From JBALVO01 sp036961445 (GTDB taxonomy: Bacteria > Pseudomonadota > Gammaproteobacteria > Pseudomonadales > Halieaceae): a stretch of DNA of 64,000 nt. The stretch is from NCBI GenBank assembly GCA_036961445.1, contig JBALVO010000001.1, positions 98,643-162,642 on the forward strand. Reading direction: 5' to 3'. Made by a program: the position numbers and the translations under genes. Below are positions 18,405 to 26,743 of the stretch, piece by piece (the stretch's first letter is position 1; each line of letters begins with the position of its first letter). The notes beneath the pieces are model-generated. The model was not told the DNA's origin. It was given only the letters and a program-made list of their open reading frames with translations, and did not search any database.

Positions 18405-19292
18405 ATGCGTTTAGAAAACAGTGAGTTACGTGCCTTTCGTGCAGTAATTGAAGAGGGTGGATTCAAGCGAGCGGCTGATGCACTGCATATTAGTCAATCC
18501 GCAGTTAGCCAGGCCGTGGCCGGGCTGGAATCCAAGCTTGGCATGTCTTTAGTGCAAAGGGGTAAGGAGCTGCGCCTGACCGAAGTGGGCAAGCGCTTGT
18601 TCGAGCATGCGGTTGACGTATTGCGAGACGAACAGCAGACACTCGAAGATATCGCCCAGTTGAAACAAGGCAGAACTGAAACCCTTAATCTGGCCTTGAG
18701 CGCTTCGCTTAATCGCTTTTATGCACCTGAGTTAATAAGCGCTTACTATCAAGAAAACCCACACACTAGAATGAAGGTCGCCGAGTTACCCGCGCGCAGC
18801 ATTATATCAGCGGTACTATCAGGCAGTGTCGAATTGGGTCTGGGCCCCTTTCAGAAGGATATGGCAGCGTTCGAAACTATTCCTTTGTATACCGATTCAC
18901 GTCACCTGGTGGTGAGTCCGCGTCACTCCCAGTTCCAGCAAATGATTTGCGGTGATCAGCGCGCGCTCAAGCTAACGCCGTTGATCGCGTCTGCGCTGGA
19001 CAGCCCCGACATGCGCCCGTCCATTGCGCGCCTGCGTGACCAGTTCAGCACCGTGTGGGAGGTGAGCAGTTTGTCACTGCGCATACACATGGTTGAGCAG
19101 GGCATGGGAGTGACGTTTATCGACCGCAAGCTGCTGCGGGAACATCCTGCCTGCGCAGATTTTAGAATTATGGACGACCTGTCGTTCGGTCGTATCGATA
19201 AGCAGGTAGGCTTGTACTATCGCGCGGGAAAAAACCTCAGCGAGAGCGCCATGCAATTTATCACGCTATGCGAACGATTCTGGAACTTGTAA
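18405..19292 (+). CDS. LysR-family transcriptional regulator
   Basis: 295 aa. The N-terminal winged helix-turn-helix is clear (ELRAFRAVIEEGGFKRAADA, then SQSAVSQAVAGLESKLG), followed by a LysR substrate-binding domain. The ATG at 18405 (MRLENSEL) is the usual LysR start; the upstream 32-codon extension begins inside the divergent gene. Divergent placement suggests it controls the citrate synthase-like gene. Confidence 0.92.
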   Translation: MRLENSELRAFRAVIEEGGFKRAADALHISQSAVSQAVAGLESKLGMSLVQRGKELRLTEVGKRLFEHAVDVLRDEQQTLEDIAQLKQGRTETLNLALSASLNRFYAPELISAYYQENPHTRMKVAELPARSIISAVLSGSVELGLGPFQKDMAAFETIPLYTDSRHLVVSPRHSQFQQMICGDQRALKLTPLIASALDSPDMRPSIARLRDQFSTVWEVSSLSLRIHMVEQGMGVTFIDRKLLREHPACADFRIMDDLSFGRIDKQVGLYYRAGKNLSESAMQFITLCERFWNL

Positions 19293-19306
19293 AGTAAATT
19301 AACCTG

Positions 19307-19325
19307 CCGTTCCGCGCCGGAGCGG
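19307..19325 (+). other. Short hairpin between lysR and dehydrogenase
   Basis: An 8-base stem (one G-U pair) with a three-base loop, lying between the lysR stop and the next start. No direct U-run follows, so it may be a weak terminator or have no function. Confidence 0.25.
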
Positions 19326-19361
19326 TCGGACTTGTCGTTTTTAGCAAAAGGATACAGCCAG

Positions 19362-20966
19362 ATGGCGGTAACACTGCGCAACAGTAATGTTCAGAAGCTC
19401 AAGGAACAGGTGTTCGATGTGCTTATTGTCGGGGGCGGCATCAACGGTGCGGTAGCTGCGGCATCGCTGGCGGGTCGCGGCGTCAGTGTGGCGCTCATCG
19501 ACAAAGGTGACTTTGCCAGCGGTGTCAGTTCCAATTCATCCAACCTGGCCTGGGGTGGCATCAAGTACCTGGAGACCCATGAGTACCTGTTGGTTAACAA
19601 ATTATGCAAATCCCGCAATAAGTTAATGCGGGCCTATCCGTCGACAGTGAAGGAAATTCGTTTTTTTACCACGATACAACGCGGCTTTCGTTTCTGGCCT
19701 TCCTTTGTATTTCTTGGCAGTGTGGTGTATTGGATCATGGGCCGGTTTGTCACCAAAGCACCGCGCTACATCTCAGCGCGGGCGTTGGAACGGGCTGAAC
19801 CGGTTATCAATACCTCCGCGGCTGCCGGCGGTTTTGAGTACTCAGACTGCTATTTGTACGACAATGATGCGCGGTTTGTTTTCAACTTTATCCGCAAGAG
19901 CCTCAACTACGGTTGTATCGCCGCCAATTATGTGGAATCGACAGCGGCCACAAGAGTCGACGGGCAGTGGCTCACTGCGGCTCGGGATGCGACCAGCGCA
20001 GAAACCTTCGAGATTCGCTCCAAAGCAGTGATCAATGCCTGTGGCCCCTATGTTGATGCCCACAACCGGGTTACCGGGGAGCAAACCCAGTACCATCATC
20101 TGTTTTCCAAGGGGGTACACCTGATCGTGGATAGCATCACCGATAACCAGCGTGTATTGACCTTCTTCGCCAGTGACGGGCGCTTGTTTTTCCTGATTCC
20201 CATGGGGCCCAAAACCTGCATCGGGACCACTGATACCCAGGTGAATAGTCCGTCAGTTGAGGTTACCGATGAGGACAGGGATTTTGTACTGGAAAATGCC
20301 AACGCGTTGCTGGATCTCGACCCACCGCTTACCCGCAGCAGTATCATCTCTGAACGTGTGGGAGTGAGACCTTTAGCGATCAAGGGAGAGGGGGGTAAGG
20401 CCGATTGGGTTGAGTTGTCGCGCAAGCATGTTATCGAAGTTGATGAACCTACGCAGCACCTGAGCATTTTTGGCGGAAAACTAACCGATTGCCTGAATGT
20501 GGGTGATGAGGTGGCGCAGTGGATTGAGCGTCTGGGCATAACCGTGCCCCAGGCTGACAATAAATGGTATGGCGAGCCGGGTGCGGAACTGCGCGATGAA
20601 TTCATGTTGCAGGCAAAGTTAATGAAGCTGGATGCGCTGACGCATGCCTCATCGTCAGAGCCGTTGTCTGAGCGTTTCTGGCGGCGTTATGCCGAGAGCG
20701 CATTTGGCCTGCTGGAGCGTATACGCGAGGATGAAAGTTGCGCGGAGTTGCTGATAGAGAATGCAGAGTACACGCGCTGCGAGATCGAGCTGGCTGCGCG
20801 GCGCGAGATGATTGTAAAGTTGGAAGACTTTATGCGCAGGCGGTCGAAAATTGAACAAGTGGTGCGCAGGGAGGACGTAGCCTGTGCTCCGGGTCTGCGC
20901 GAGGCCTGTGACATCCTGTTTGAGGGGGACGCCGAGGCGAAACTACGGGAGTACCTGGTTTGTTAA
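19362..20966 (+). CDS. FAD-dependent glycerol-3-phosphate dehydrogenase-like protein
   Basis: 534 aa GlpD/GlpA-type flavoprotein. FAD-binding VLIVGGGINGAVAAASLAG starts at about residue 20; NSSNLAWGGIKYLE and VINACGPYVDAHN are family signatures, and a C-terminal helical DAO_C domain follows. It would oxidise sn-glycerol-3-phosphate to dihydroxyacetone phosphate at the membrane, passing electrons to quinone. ATG at 19362 has AAAAGGA upstream; a TTG at 19332 is less likely. No glpF, glpK or glpR is near, so the substrate assignment rests on homology alone. Confidence 0.85.
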   Translation: MAVTLRNSNVQKLKEQVFDVLIVGGGINGAVAAASLAGRGVSVALIDKGDFASGVSSNSSNLAWGGIKYLETHEYLLVNKLCKSRNKLMRAYPSTVKEIRFFTTIQRGFRFWPSFVFLGSVVYWIMGRFVTKAPRYISARALERAEPVINTSAAAGGFEYSDCYLYDNDARFVFNFIRKSLNYGCIAANYVESTAATRVDGQWLTAARDATSAETFEIRSKAVINACGPYVDAHNRVTGEQTQYHHLFSKGVHLIVDSITDNQRVLTFFASDGRLFFLIPMGPKTCIGTTDTQVNSPSVEVTDEDRDFVLENANALLDLDPPLTRSSIISERVGVRPLAIKGEGGKADWVELSRKHVIEVDEPTQHLSIFGGKLTDCLNVGDEVAQWIERLGITVPQADNKWYGEPGAELRDEFMLQAKLMKLDALTHASSSEPLSERFWRRYAESAFGLLERIREDESCAELLIENAEYTRCEIELAARREMIVKLEDFMRRRSKIEQVVRREDVACAPGLREACDILFEGDAEAKLREYLVC

Positions 20967-20983
20967 CGCGCCAGGATAGTTTG

Positions 20984-22000
20984 TTATTCGAACCAATGAG
21001 TGGTGCGGTTCGCGAACCACACCAGAGATAGCATCACTGGAACTTCCACCAGGACACCAACCACGGTGGCCAGGGCCGCTCCTGAATGCAGCCCGAATAG
21101 AGAAATCGCCACCGCCACTGCTAACTCGAAGAAATTGGAGGTGCCGATCAGGCAGGCGGGCGCGGCAATATTGTGTTTCAGTTTCAGCCACTTCGCAGCG
21201 CCATAGGCGATGGCAAAAATACCATAGGTCTGGATCATTAATGGAATTGCGATAAGTGCAATGGTTTGTGGTTGGTCGATAATGGTTTCCGCCTGGAAGC
21301 CAAACAGTAGTACTACCGTGGCCAGTAAGCCGATAATTGACCAGGGCTTCAGACGGCGCACGAATTGCTCTAGCTGCTGATGATCATTGTCCTGATCGAG
21401 CTTACGCCGAGTGGCAACACCGGCCAGCAACGGCAGTACCACGTACAACACCACCGATAACAGTAGTGTCTGCCAGGGCACGTGAATCTCCGATACCCCC
21501 AGTAATAGCGCTGCCAGCGGCGCAAACGCGAATACCATGATAATGTTGTTTACCGAGACCTGTACCAGGGTGTAGTTGGGGTCACCCCGGGTTAACTGGC
21601 TCCACACAAAGACCATGGCAGTGCAGGGCGCCACACCGAGCAAAATCATGCCGGCGATATACTCCGTAGCGGATTGGGGGTCCACGAGGTCAGCAAAAAT
21701 AACACGGAAAAATAGCCAGGCCAGCAGTGCCATGGTGAACGGCTTTATTAGCCAGTTGATGACCAGGGTTAGGATCAGTCCCTTGGGCTTTTTACCGGCG
21801 TCTTTCACCGCTGAAAAGTCCACCTGGATCATCATTGGATAGATCATTATCCAGATCAGCAGCGCCACTGGCAGGTTGACGTGGGCGTATTCCAGAGCGG
21901 CAACGCTGGAGAAAACGCCAGGCAGCAGATTGCCCAGGGTAACTCCGGTTGCTATGCATAGAGCGACCCATAGCGACAGATAGCGTTCGAATAATCCCAT
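20984..22000 (-). CDS. ACR3-family arsenite efflux transporter
   Basis: 338 aa membrane protein with about ten helices. N-terminus MGLFERYLSLWVALCIATGV and the segment YPMMIQVDFSAVKDAGKKPK are characteristic of ACR3; GVAPCTAMVFVWSQLTRG carries the conserved cysteine needed for arsenite transport, and GTSNFFELAVAVA is the later signature. ATG at 21998-22000 was preferred to a GTG four codons upstream. No arsR or arsC lies beside it, so control is unclear. Convergent with the GlpD-like gene, 17 bases apart. Confidence 0.9.
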   Translation of the reverse strand: MGLFERYLSLWVALCIATGVTLGNLLPGVFSSVAALEYAHVNLPVALLIWIMIYPMMIQVDFSAVKDAGKKPKGLILTLVINWLIKPFTMALLAWLFFRVIFADLVDPQSATEYIAGMILLGVAPCTAMVFVWSQLTRGDPNYTLVQVSVNNIIMVFAFAPLAALLLGVSEIHVPWQTLLLSVVLYVVLPLLAGVATRRKLDQDNDHQQLEQFVRRLKPWSIIGLLATVVLLFGFQAETIIDQPQTIALIAIPLMIQTYGIFAIAYGAAKWLKLKHNIAAPACLIGTSNFFELAVAVAISLFGLHSGAALATVVGVLVEVPVMLSLVWFANRTTHWFE

Positions 22001-22071
22001 GTTAGCTGTCACTCATCCATGCCATAAGCTTACAGTTTGCCTTATGTTGGTGGGAGGGGCAAAAGCGGGAT

Positions 22072-22097
22072 AAAAAAAGGGGCCACGAAGGCCCCTT
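22072..22097 (-). terminator. Rho-independent terminator
   Basis: AAGGGGCC and GGCCCCTT-type arms form a perfect 8-base stem with a 5-base loop; on the minus strand it runs into seven T. It lies about 20 bases past the stop of the MBL-fold gene. Confidence 0.85.
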
Positions 22098-22115
22098 GTA
22101 TTCAGGCGTTAAAAC

Positions 22116-23579
22116 TTACTTGGCTTGTTCTTCCAGTATCTTCTGGTTCCTGACCTTCTGGCTCCAGCGGTCACTCATGCTCCTTTTGAGTGCGGGTGGC
22201 ATGGCGTCAAAGGGCACTACGAGATCGCCTTCGACGGGCCATTCCTGCAACAGTTCAGGATGATATCCCTTGGGATAGTATTTCTTCGGATCGATCTCCT
22301 GCTCCCTGACGAAAGGCTCCTGAATATCTTCCCGCGCGTGCGGAGGATGGGGAACGACCAGCTGGCCGTTGTCAAAGTTGAACTGTGGAGCTTTGCTGTT
22401 CGGGAAGTCAGGCAGGATGCCCTCACGGACCCAGATCTGATCCTTGGTGACGTTCACGACGATGCCATCGGGCGCCCCAAAGTGGAAAGGTCCTTTCCAA
22501 TGCTCGCGAACTTCTGCAACAGTTTCCTCCGCCACATAGGGGTCATAGCTCATGTGGGTCGTCATGAATAGACGAGGCTTGATCTGGTTGGCCAGATAGC
22601 CTGAGGCGTAGGCCGGGGTGTGGTGTGTGTCGATCGTGTAGCGAGCCAGGAAGGGCGGTACGCCCTGTACGCCAGCGTTGATCTCCACCACTTCCTGCTG
22701 CAATTCCGTTACATAGACGTCACAACCCTTGGCATATTTTTTATCGAGCTCACTGGGTCTGCCATCACCGGTCCACACAAAGCACAGGCTTTCACCGTTT
22801 GGTGTGGTCCAGTCCAGTCGATAACCGGAGGCCCCATCCTTGGCGTGTGAACGCTGCCAGTGAATGACTTTTACGCCATTGCGGTCATAAATCAGGCCAC
22901 CGTTATCCCGGAAATCGAATTCGTGGGCAATGATATCCCAGCCCTTACCGACCGGAAATACGCTGAACGCATCCTGGTGCCAACCGGTCATCATTTTCAT
23001 GCCCTTGATCAGGGTATTGAGACCGTATTCAGGTGTGCGCCCGGAGGGCCCCCAGACTTCCAGGTTTTCATGCCAGCCGCCAGCCCAGGTTCCGAACATC
23101 CATATGTACGGCAGGGCGTTATAGTGATCTACATGCAGGTGGGTGAGAAATACTTTCTTGATTTCATTGAGAGCAATGCCCGAGGCGACATAGTTCGCAG
23201 GAGAGCCTTCACCGACGTCAAAGGCAAAGTTATCGCCGTTACCCAGCATGACCCAGATCGAGGTATTCATCTGTCCGGGGCGGATCATCGGGGCGGTGCC
23301 CATAAAGTGAATGCGCATTTCATTGGGCTGCACTTCTTCGGCGTTGGGAAGCCAGTTGGCGGCGCTCTTTAGCCACGGCTGGGGGCTGATCCCTTCAAAT
23401 AACAGGCCCTCCTTCCAACGCCCCATGGGGACGCCGCCGCTGAGGGTAGCGTTAATTTCTTTTTCGCTGGAGACTTTTTGCACGGGTGGCGACTGCGCCA
23501 GGCTGCCGGCGGCAGTAAGTAGTGAACAGGCCACACCGAGAGTAGCGGCGGTGGCACGTAAAAGCGGCTTGAAATCCAT
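22116..23579 (-). CDS. Exported MBL-fold metallohydrolase
   Basis: 487 aa protein with a Sec signal peptide (about residues 1-29, ending SLAQ), so periplasmic. The MBL metal motif is THLHVDHYNALPY, with further ligands likely in VWTGDGRPSE and the late TTHMSYDPY. It is longer than usual for the fold and has a distinctive tail rich in PHPPHARED and YYPKGYHPELL. A GGAGGT ribosome site precedes the ATG at 23577-23579. Proteins of this look are sometimes labelled GntH-like (guanitoxin cluster), but no other guanitoxin gene is here, so I do not assign that role. Divergent from an AraC gene. Confidence 0.85.
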   Translation of the reverse strand: MDFKPLLRATAATLGVACSLLTAAGSLAQSPPVQKVSSEKEINATLSGGVPMGRWKEGLLFEGISPQPWLKSAANWLPNAEEVQPNEMRIHFMGTAPMIRPGQMNTSIWVMLGNGDNFAFDVGEGSPANYVASGIALNEIKKVFLTHLHVDHYNALPYIWMFGTWAGGWHENLEVWGPSGRTPEYGLNTLIKGMKMMTGWHQDAFSVFPVGKGWDIIAHEFDFRDNGGLIYDRNGVKVIHWQRSHAKDGASGYRLDWTTPNGESLCFVWTGDGRPSELDKKYAKGCDVYVTELQQEVVEINAGVQGVPPFLARYTIDTHHTPAYASGYLANQIKPRLFMTTHMSYDPYVAEETVAEVREHWKGPFHFGAPDGIVVNVTKDQIWVREGILPDFPNSKAPQFNFDNGQLVVPHPPHAREDIQEPFVREQEIDPKKYYPKGYHPELLQEWPVEGDLVVPFDAMPPALKRSMSDRWSQKVRNQKILEEQAK

Positions 23580-23659
23580 AGTGTAAAACCTCCATAACTG
23601 CTTGGCTGCTGATCCAGCTGAAGATGCTTGAACCAATCAAGACTATAGCTAAGCACTGG

Positions 23660-23687
23660 TTGTTCTGCTAACTCAGCAGACTATAAT
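23660..23687 (+). promoter_or_regulatory. Candidate sigma-70 promoter for the AraC gene
   Basis: TTGTTC, 16-base spacer, TATAAT, about 58 bases upstream of the AraC-family start. The spacer holds a small inverted repeat (CTGCT/AGCAG). Confidence 0.4.
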
Positions 23688-23745
23688 TGCCAGACAATAT
23701 CTAAATTGCGCAAAAATCGACTTGTGAGAGTCAGGTGTTTTAACG

Positions 23746-24726
23746 ATGTCGGAGAAAAAAGTCACCCCCGGATTCTGTATCCAGCAATCCTTTCCTCTTT
23801 TCGAACAGCTGGTGGAAGCCAGTAAAGGCTGGGAACTGGGTTTTCGCCAATTGAGCGCAACCTCCAGTCCGTTCCGTCTGGAGCAACTGTCCACCTCACG
23901 CATGCTTTATAGTCGCGTCCATTTAGGCAGCCACTTCCACCAATTGGGTGGCCCGGAGCTGGGTTTCCGTACTTTCGCCCTGCGCTCGGAAGTGTGTACG
24001 GATTTTCGTTGGTGTGGTGAGACTGTGAACCGCAATAGCCTGATTGTGCTGCCGTCCGATGGGGAATTTGAATCAGTGTCCCTACCCGGCTTTGATATAT
24101 TCACCGTGTCGTTGTGCTTCACTTTACTTGAGCGCACTGCTGAAATTCAGTTTCAGCGCCCGCTAGGGGATTTTATGGGTGACGCTGGACAGGTTTTTCA
24201 TCTGTCGGAGGACAAGATGCATGAACTGCGCAGATTGCTGCACCGTCTTTCCAGCGACGTGGCGCAATCCAGTGCATTGGGAGTGCCCCTGGAGAATTTG
24301 TCGAGAACCCGACGAATAGAGCTTGAATTAGTGTATCTGGTGCTGGCCTGCCTTGATCGGGGTGAGGCCCGGACACCAAGGGTTCATCCCAGCAAGCGGA
24401 TGAGAGCGCTGGGGCGGGCGATGGAGCTGATTGGCAAGCGAACCGAAAAGGATTTTTGTATTTCTGATTTGGTGGAGCAGGTCGGTGTATCACGGCGTAC
24501 TCTGGAGTACGCCTTCCTCGACGGTGTGGGCGTCTCACCTGCCGCCTACCTAAAAGCGACTCGCCTCAAAGCGTTGCATCAGGACCTGCTGCTGACCGAT
24601 AGCACTCAGGCGTCTGTAGCCAGCTTGTGTTTATTACATGGGTTTGGCCACCTGGGGCAGGTGGCAGCCGACTATCGCGTGATGTTTGGTGAACGTCCTT
24701 CCGCGACTTTGCGGCGCTGGGGCTAG
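23746..24726 (+). CDS. AraC-family regulator, EutR-like
   Basis: 326 aa. The C-terminal helix-turn-helix pair begins near residue 235: CISDLVEQVGVSRRTLEYAF, then GVSPAAYLKATRLKALHQDL. The N-terminal ligand domain has no recognisable binding motif. Divergent orientation with the exported MBL-fold gene (166 bases between starts) suggests it regulates that gene. Its stop lies 10 bases from the convergent chalcone isomerase-like gene. Confidence 0.88.
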   Translation: MSEKKVTPGFCIQQSFPLFEQLVEASKGWELGFRQLSATSSPFRLEQLSTSRMLYSRVHLGSHFHQLGGPELGFRTFALRSEVCTDFRWCGETVNRNSLIVLPSDGEFESVSLPGFDIFTVSLCFTLLERTAEIQFQRPLGDFMGDAGQVFHLSEDKMHELRRLLHRLSSDVAQSSALGVPLENLSRTRRIELELVYLVLACLDRGEARTPRVHPSKRMRALGRAMELIGKRTEKDFCISDLVEQVGVSRRTLEYAFLDGVGVSPAAYLKATRLKALHQDLLLTDSTQASVASLCLLHGFGHLGQVAADYRVMFGERPSATLRRWG

Positions 24727-24736
24727 CTCAGGCTAT

Positions 24737-25237
24737 TCACTGCTGCCCCAATAAGGCCTGCCTGAGTTCGGGCCGACTGGTTTCTGGTGATAGCCAGATG
24801 TCCAGGAAGTGCTGGCCAAATTCGGGATCATCTATAGCGCCCAGCCGAGAGCCGTTACGATAGAAAGTACTTTGGTCATTCAGGTCGATATGCAGTGTGA
24901 GCACATCATTCTTACTGACGTCAGGCCACAGGTCTGACAGGGTCTGCAGCCAGCGTTCTTGCTTGTTCACGGGTACGCTTTGCTGTTGCCATTCGGCGCC
25001 AGTGCGGGCCACGAGGTCGTTAGCGTCTATATCTCTCAGGTACTGAATTTCCAGTCGCAACGGGCGCTGCCGGTCACGGTATGAGCCGTCTGTGGAGTAC
25101 AGACGCGAGTCATAGATTGGCCATAACAGAAATTTTAGCTGCGCCTGGCCTACCAGTAACAAATGTTCACTCTGTCCCAGGGCCAGCAATGGTTGCAGCA
25201 ACAACAGCAGCAGCAAGTTACGCGCTGGCCTCGTCAT
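24737..25237 (-). CDS. Chalcone isomerase-like periplasmic protein
   Basis: 166 aa with a signal peptide (poly-leucine core, residues 8-20, ending LALGQ). The mature part (FLLWPIYDSRLYSTDG, LRLEIQYLRDIDANDLV, FYRNGSRLGAIDDPEFG) matches the chalcone isomerase-like family found in proteobacteria; true flavonoid activity is unlikely. Its ATG overlaps the DUF2878 stop by four bases, so the two are coupled. In other gammaproteobacteria this pair often sits with cyclopropane-fatty-acid-synthase-like and DUF3833/DUF1365 genes, which are absent here. Confidence 0.8.
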   Translation of the reverse strand: MTRPARNLLLLLLLQPLLALGQSEHLLLVGQAQLKFLLWPIYDSRLYSTDGSYRDRQRPLRLEIQYLRDIDANDLVARTGAEWQQQSVPVNKQERWLQTLSDLWPDVSKNDVLTLHIDLNDQSTFYRNGSRLGAIDDPEFGQHFLDIWLSPETSRPELRQALLGQQ

Positions 25238-25800
25238 GTATTGGCCGCTCTGTCGTTGTTGGCATCAATTCTAGCCAGCACATGAACCAGCGTTGGTAGC
25301 AGTATTGCCCAGATCAATGACATCACCGCCAGGGTCAAAGGCAGTGAATAGCCAAATTCAACAGCGCCCAGACGCGCTCCCGCCCAGTAGTTAAGCGGCA
25401 CTACCACTGCCCCTGCGAGCGCGGTGACGTAGGTGTTTTTTTGCAGGAAGGCCAGACTGCGCGGCAGTGCCGCAGCCATGCCCAGCCATAGACAACAAAG
25501 CCATAACGGCACCAGCACCGCGTTGGCGAAAATAAACACATTGGCCAGGCTCAACCCCGCATCCACGCTGACACCGATGAATGCCACCGCAGCCAGTCGC
25601 TCCAGCTCTCGCAGGCGCTGTTTTACCAGGCCAAAGTGCAATACCAGTAGTGAAATTGTGAGCAGCAGCATGGAGTCTCTGCCCAGTACGCTCAGCAGCC
25701 ATATAGATTGGAACCAAATAACATTGAACCACGCAATGTCGGCAACAGAGCGCGTGGGCGCTATCGGTTTGGTGTTCAGCGTAAGGCTGGGCTGTGACAT
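25234..25800 (-). CDS. DUF2878 membrane protein
   Basis: 188 aa with about six hydrophobic helices and the DUF2878 N-terminal signature WFNVIWFQSIWLLSVLGRDS. Function unknown in the family. I chose the ATG at 25798-25800; a GTG nine codons upstream is possible. Translationally coupled to the chalcone isomerase-like gene by an ATGA overlap. Confidence 0.8.
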   Translation of the reverse strand: MSQPSLTLNTKPIAPTRSVADIAWFNVIWFQSIWLLSVLGRDSMLLLTISLLVLHFGLVKQRLRELERLAAVAFIGVSVDAGLSLANVFIFANAVLVPLWLCCLWLGMAAALPRSLAFLQKNTYVTALAGAVVVPLNYWAGARLGAVEFGYSLPLTLAVMSLIWAILLPTLVHVLARIDANNDRAANT

Positions 25801-25908
25801 GGATTTGGCGCGTTTGTTGATAGTCACGTTGTTACGGAGAAACCGGCCTGTTGGATTAACTACTAATTTCCAGGACCCGCCGAATGTGGCCCATCCGGTA
25901 TTTGCCTA

Positions 25909-26493
25909 TCAAAACTGTGGCTCGCCGCCGTGCACGCCCAGGTAGTGGGAGCTCAGGTTGGGGCGCTCGTCCAGTACTTCGTTGATTTCGTATACGCGCT
26001 CGTAACGGGTGTCCTTGATCAGCCATTTACCGTCCACTTTGAGGTAGCGGTCCCAGTAAATAGCCGTGCCGTAAGTCTTGGCGTTATGATTGAGAATCCA
26101 CATATTGTCTGCCAGGTACCAGATGGCGGTGGCCTCAGTGTCACTCAGGATCTGGATTTCCGGGTGGTGCGCATTGTGTTGCCCGACCGTCTCCTTGCTG
26201 AACGACAAACCGATGTTATCCACATAGTCCTGTTTGCCCTGTACGTTCCACTCATAGGTACCTCCTACGAAGTGTACCGTCACGTCATCGTGAAACAGGG
26301 TCCCCAGTTCTTCCAGGTTCGCGGTATCAACGCAGCGGAAATACGCATACTTGAGCTGTTTTATGGCTTCCATGTCCATCAACCGCTGAACGTCCCGACG
26401 CAGTTCTTCTATGCCGCCGGCTGAGGCTTGCAGGGGCAATCCCTCACTGATGCCCAGATTGTGCTTGTTTAGTACCTGTCGTTGTTCGCTCAT
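25909..26493 (-). CDS. SnoaL-like (NTF2 fold) protein
   Basis: 194 aa. The segment MDMEAIKQLKYAYFRCVDTANLEELGTLFHDDVTVHF is the start of a SnoaL_4/NTF2-like domain; WYLADNMWILNHNAKTYGTA and GKWLIKDTRYERVYE complete it. Family members include small dehydratases, isomerases and ring-hydroxylating beta-subunit relatives; the activity here cannot be told. ATG at 26491-26493 has a GAGGA ribosome site six bases away. Confidence 0.8.
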   Translation of the reverse strand: MSEQRQVLNKHNLGISEGLPLQASAGGIEELRRDVQRLMDMEAIKQLKYAYFRCVDTANLEELGTLFHDDVTVHFVGGTYEWNVQGKQDYVDNIGLSFSKETVGQHNAHHPEIQILSDTEATAIWYLADNMWILNHNAKTYGTAIYWDRYLKVDGKWLIKDTRYERVYEINEVLDERPNLSSHYLGVHGGEPQF

Positions 26494-26743
26494 TCTCAAG
26501 TCCTCGCTAGGTCTATGCCTGTTTACCGGGCACGGTTTGTCTCGTTAACCAGGTAGCAGCTGCATTGTGACATTCTCACAGTCGGTGTGCGCCCGATTGT
26601 ACTGGTTAGCGCTATCTACTAAAATGCCCGTCCCCCCCCGTCGTCGCATAACTACAATCCCTCGCCGATTGGTATATATATTTGTCTCTCGATGGCCGCG
26701 TTATGCTGCGGCCGCCCGAGCCGTCCCATAGTGAGAGTGCGTG

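Noticed and set aside
22116..23579. Guanitoxin pathway (GntH) reading of the exported MBL protein
   Set aside because: No other guanitoxin biosynthesis gene is in the window and the fold is too common to carry the name.
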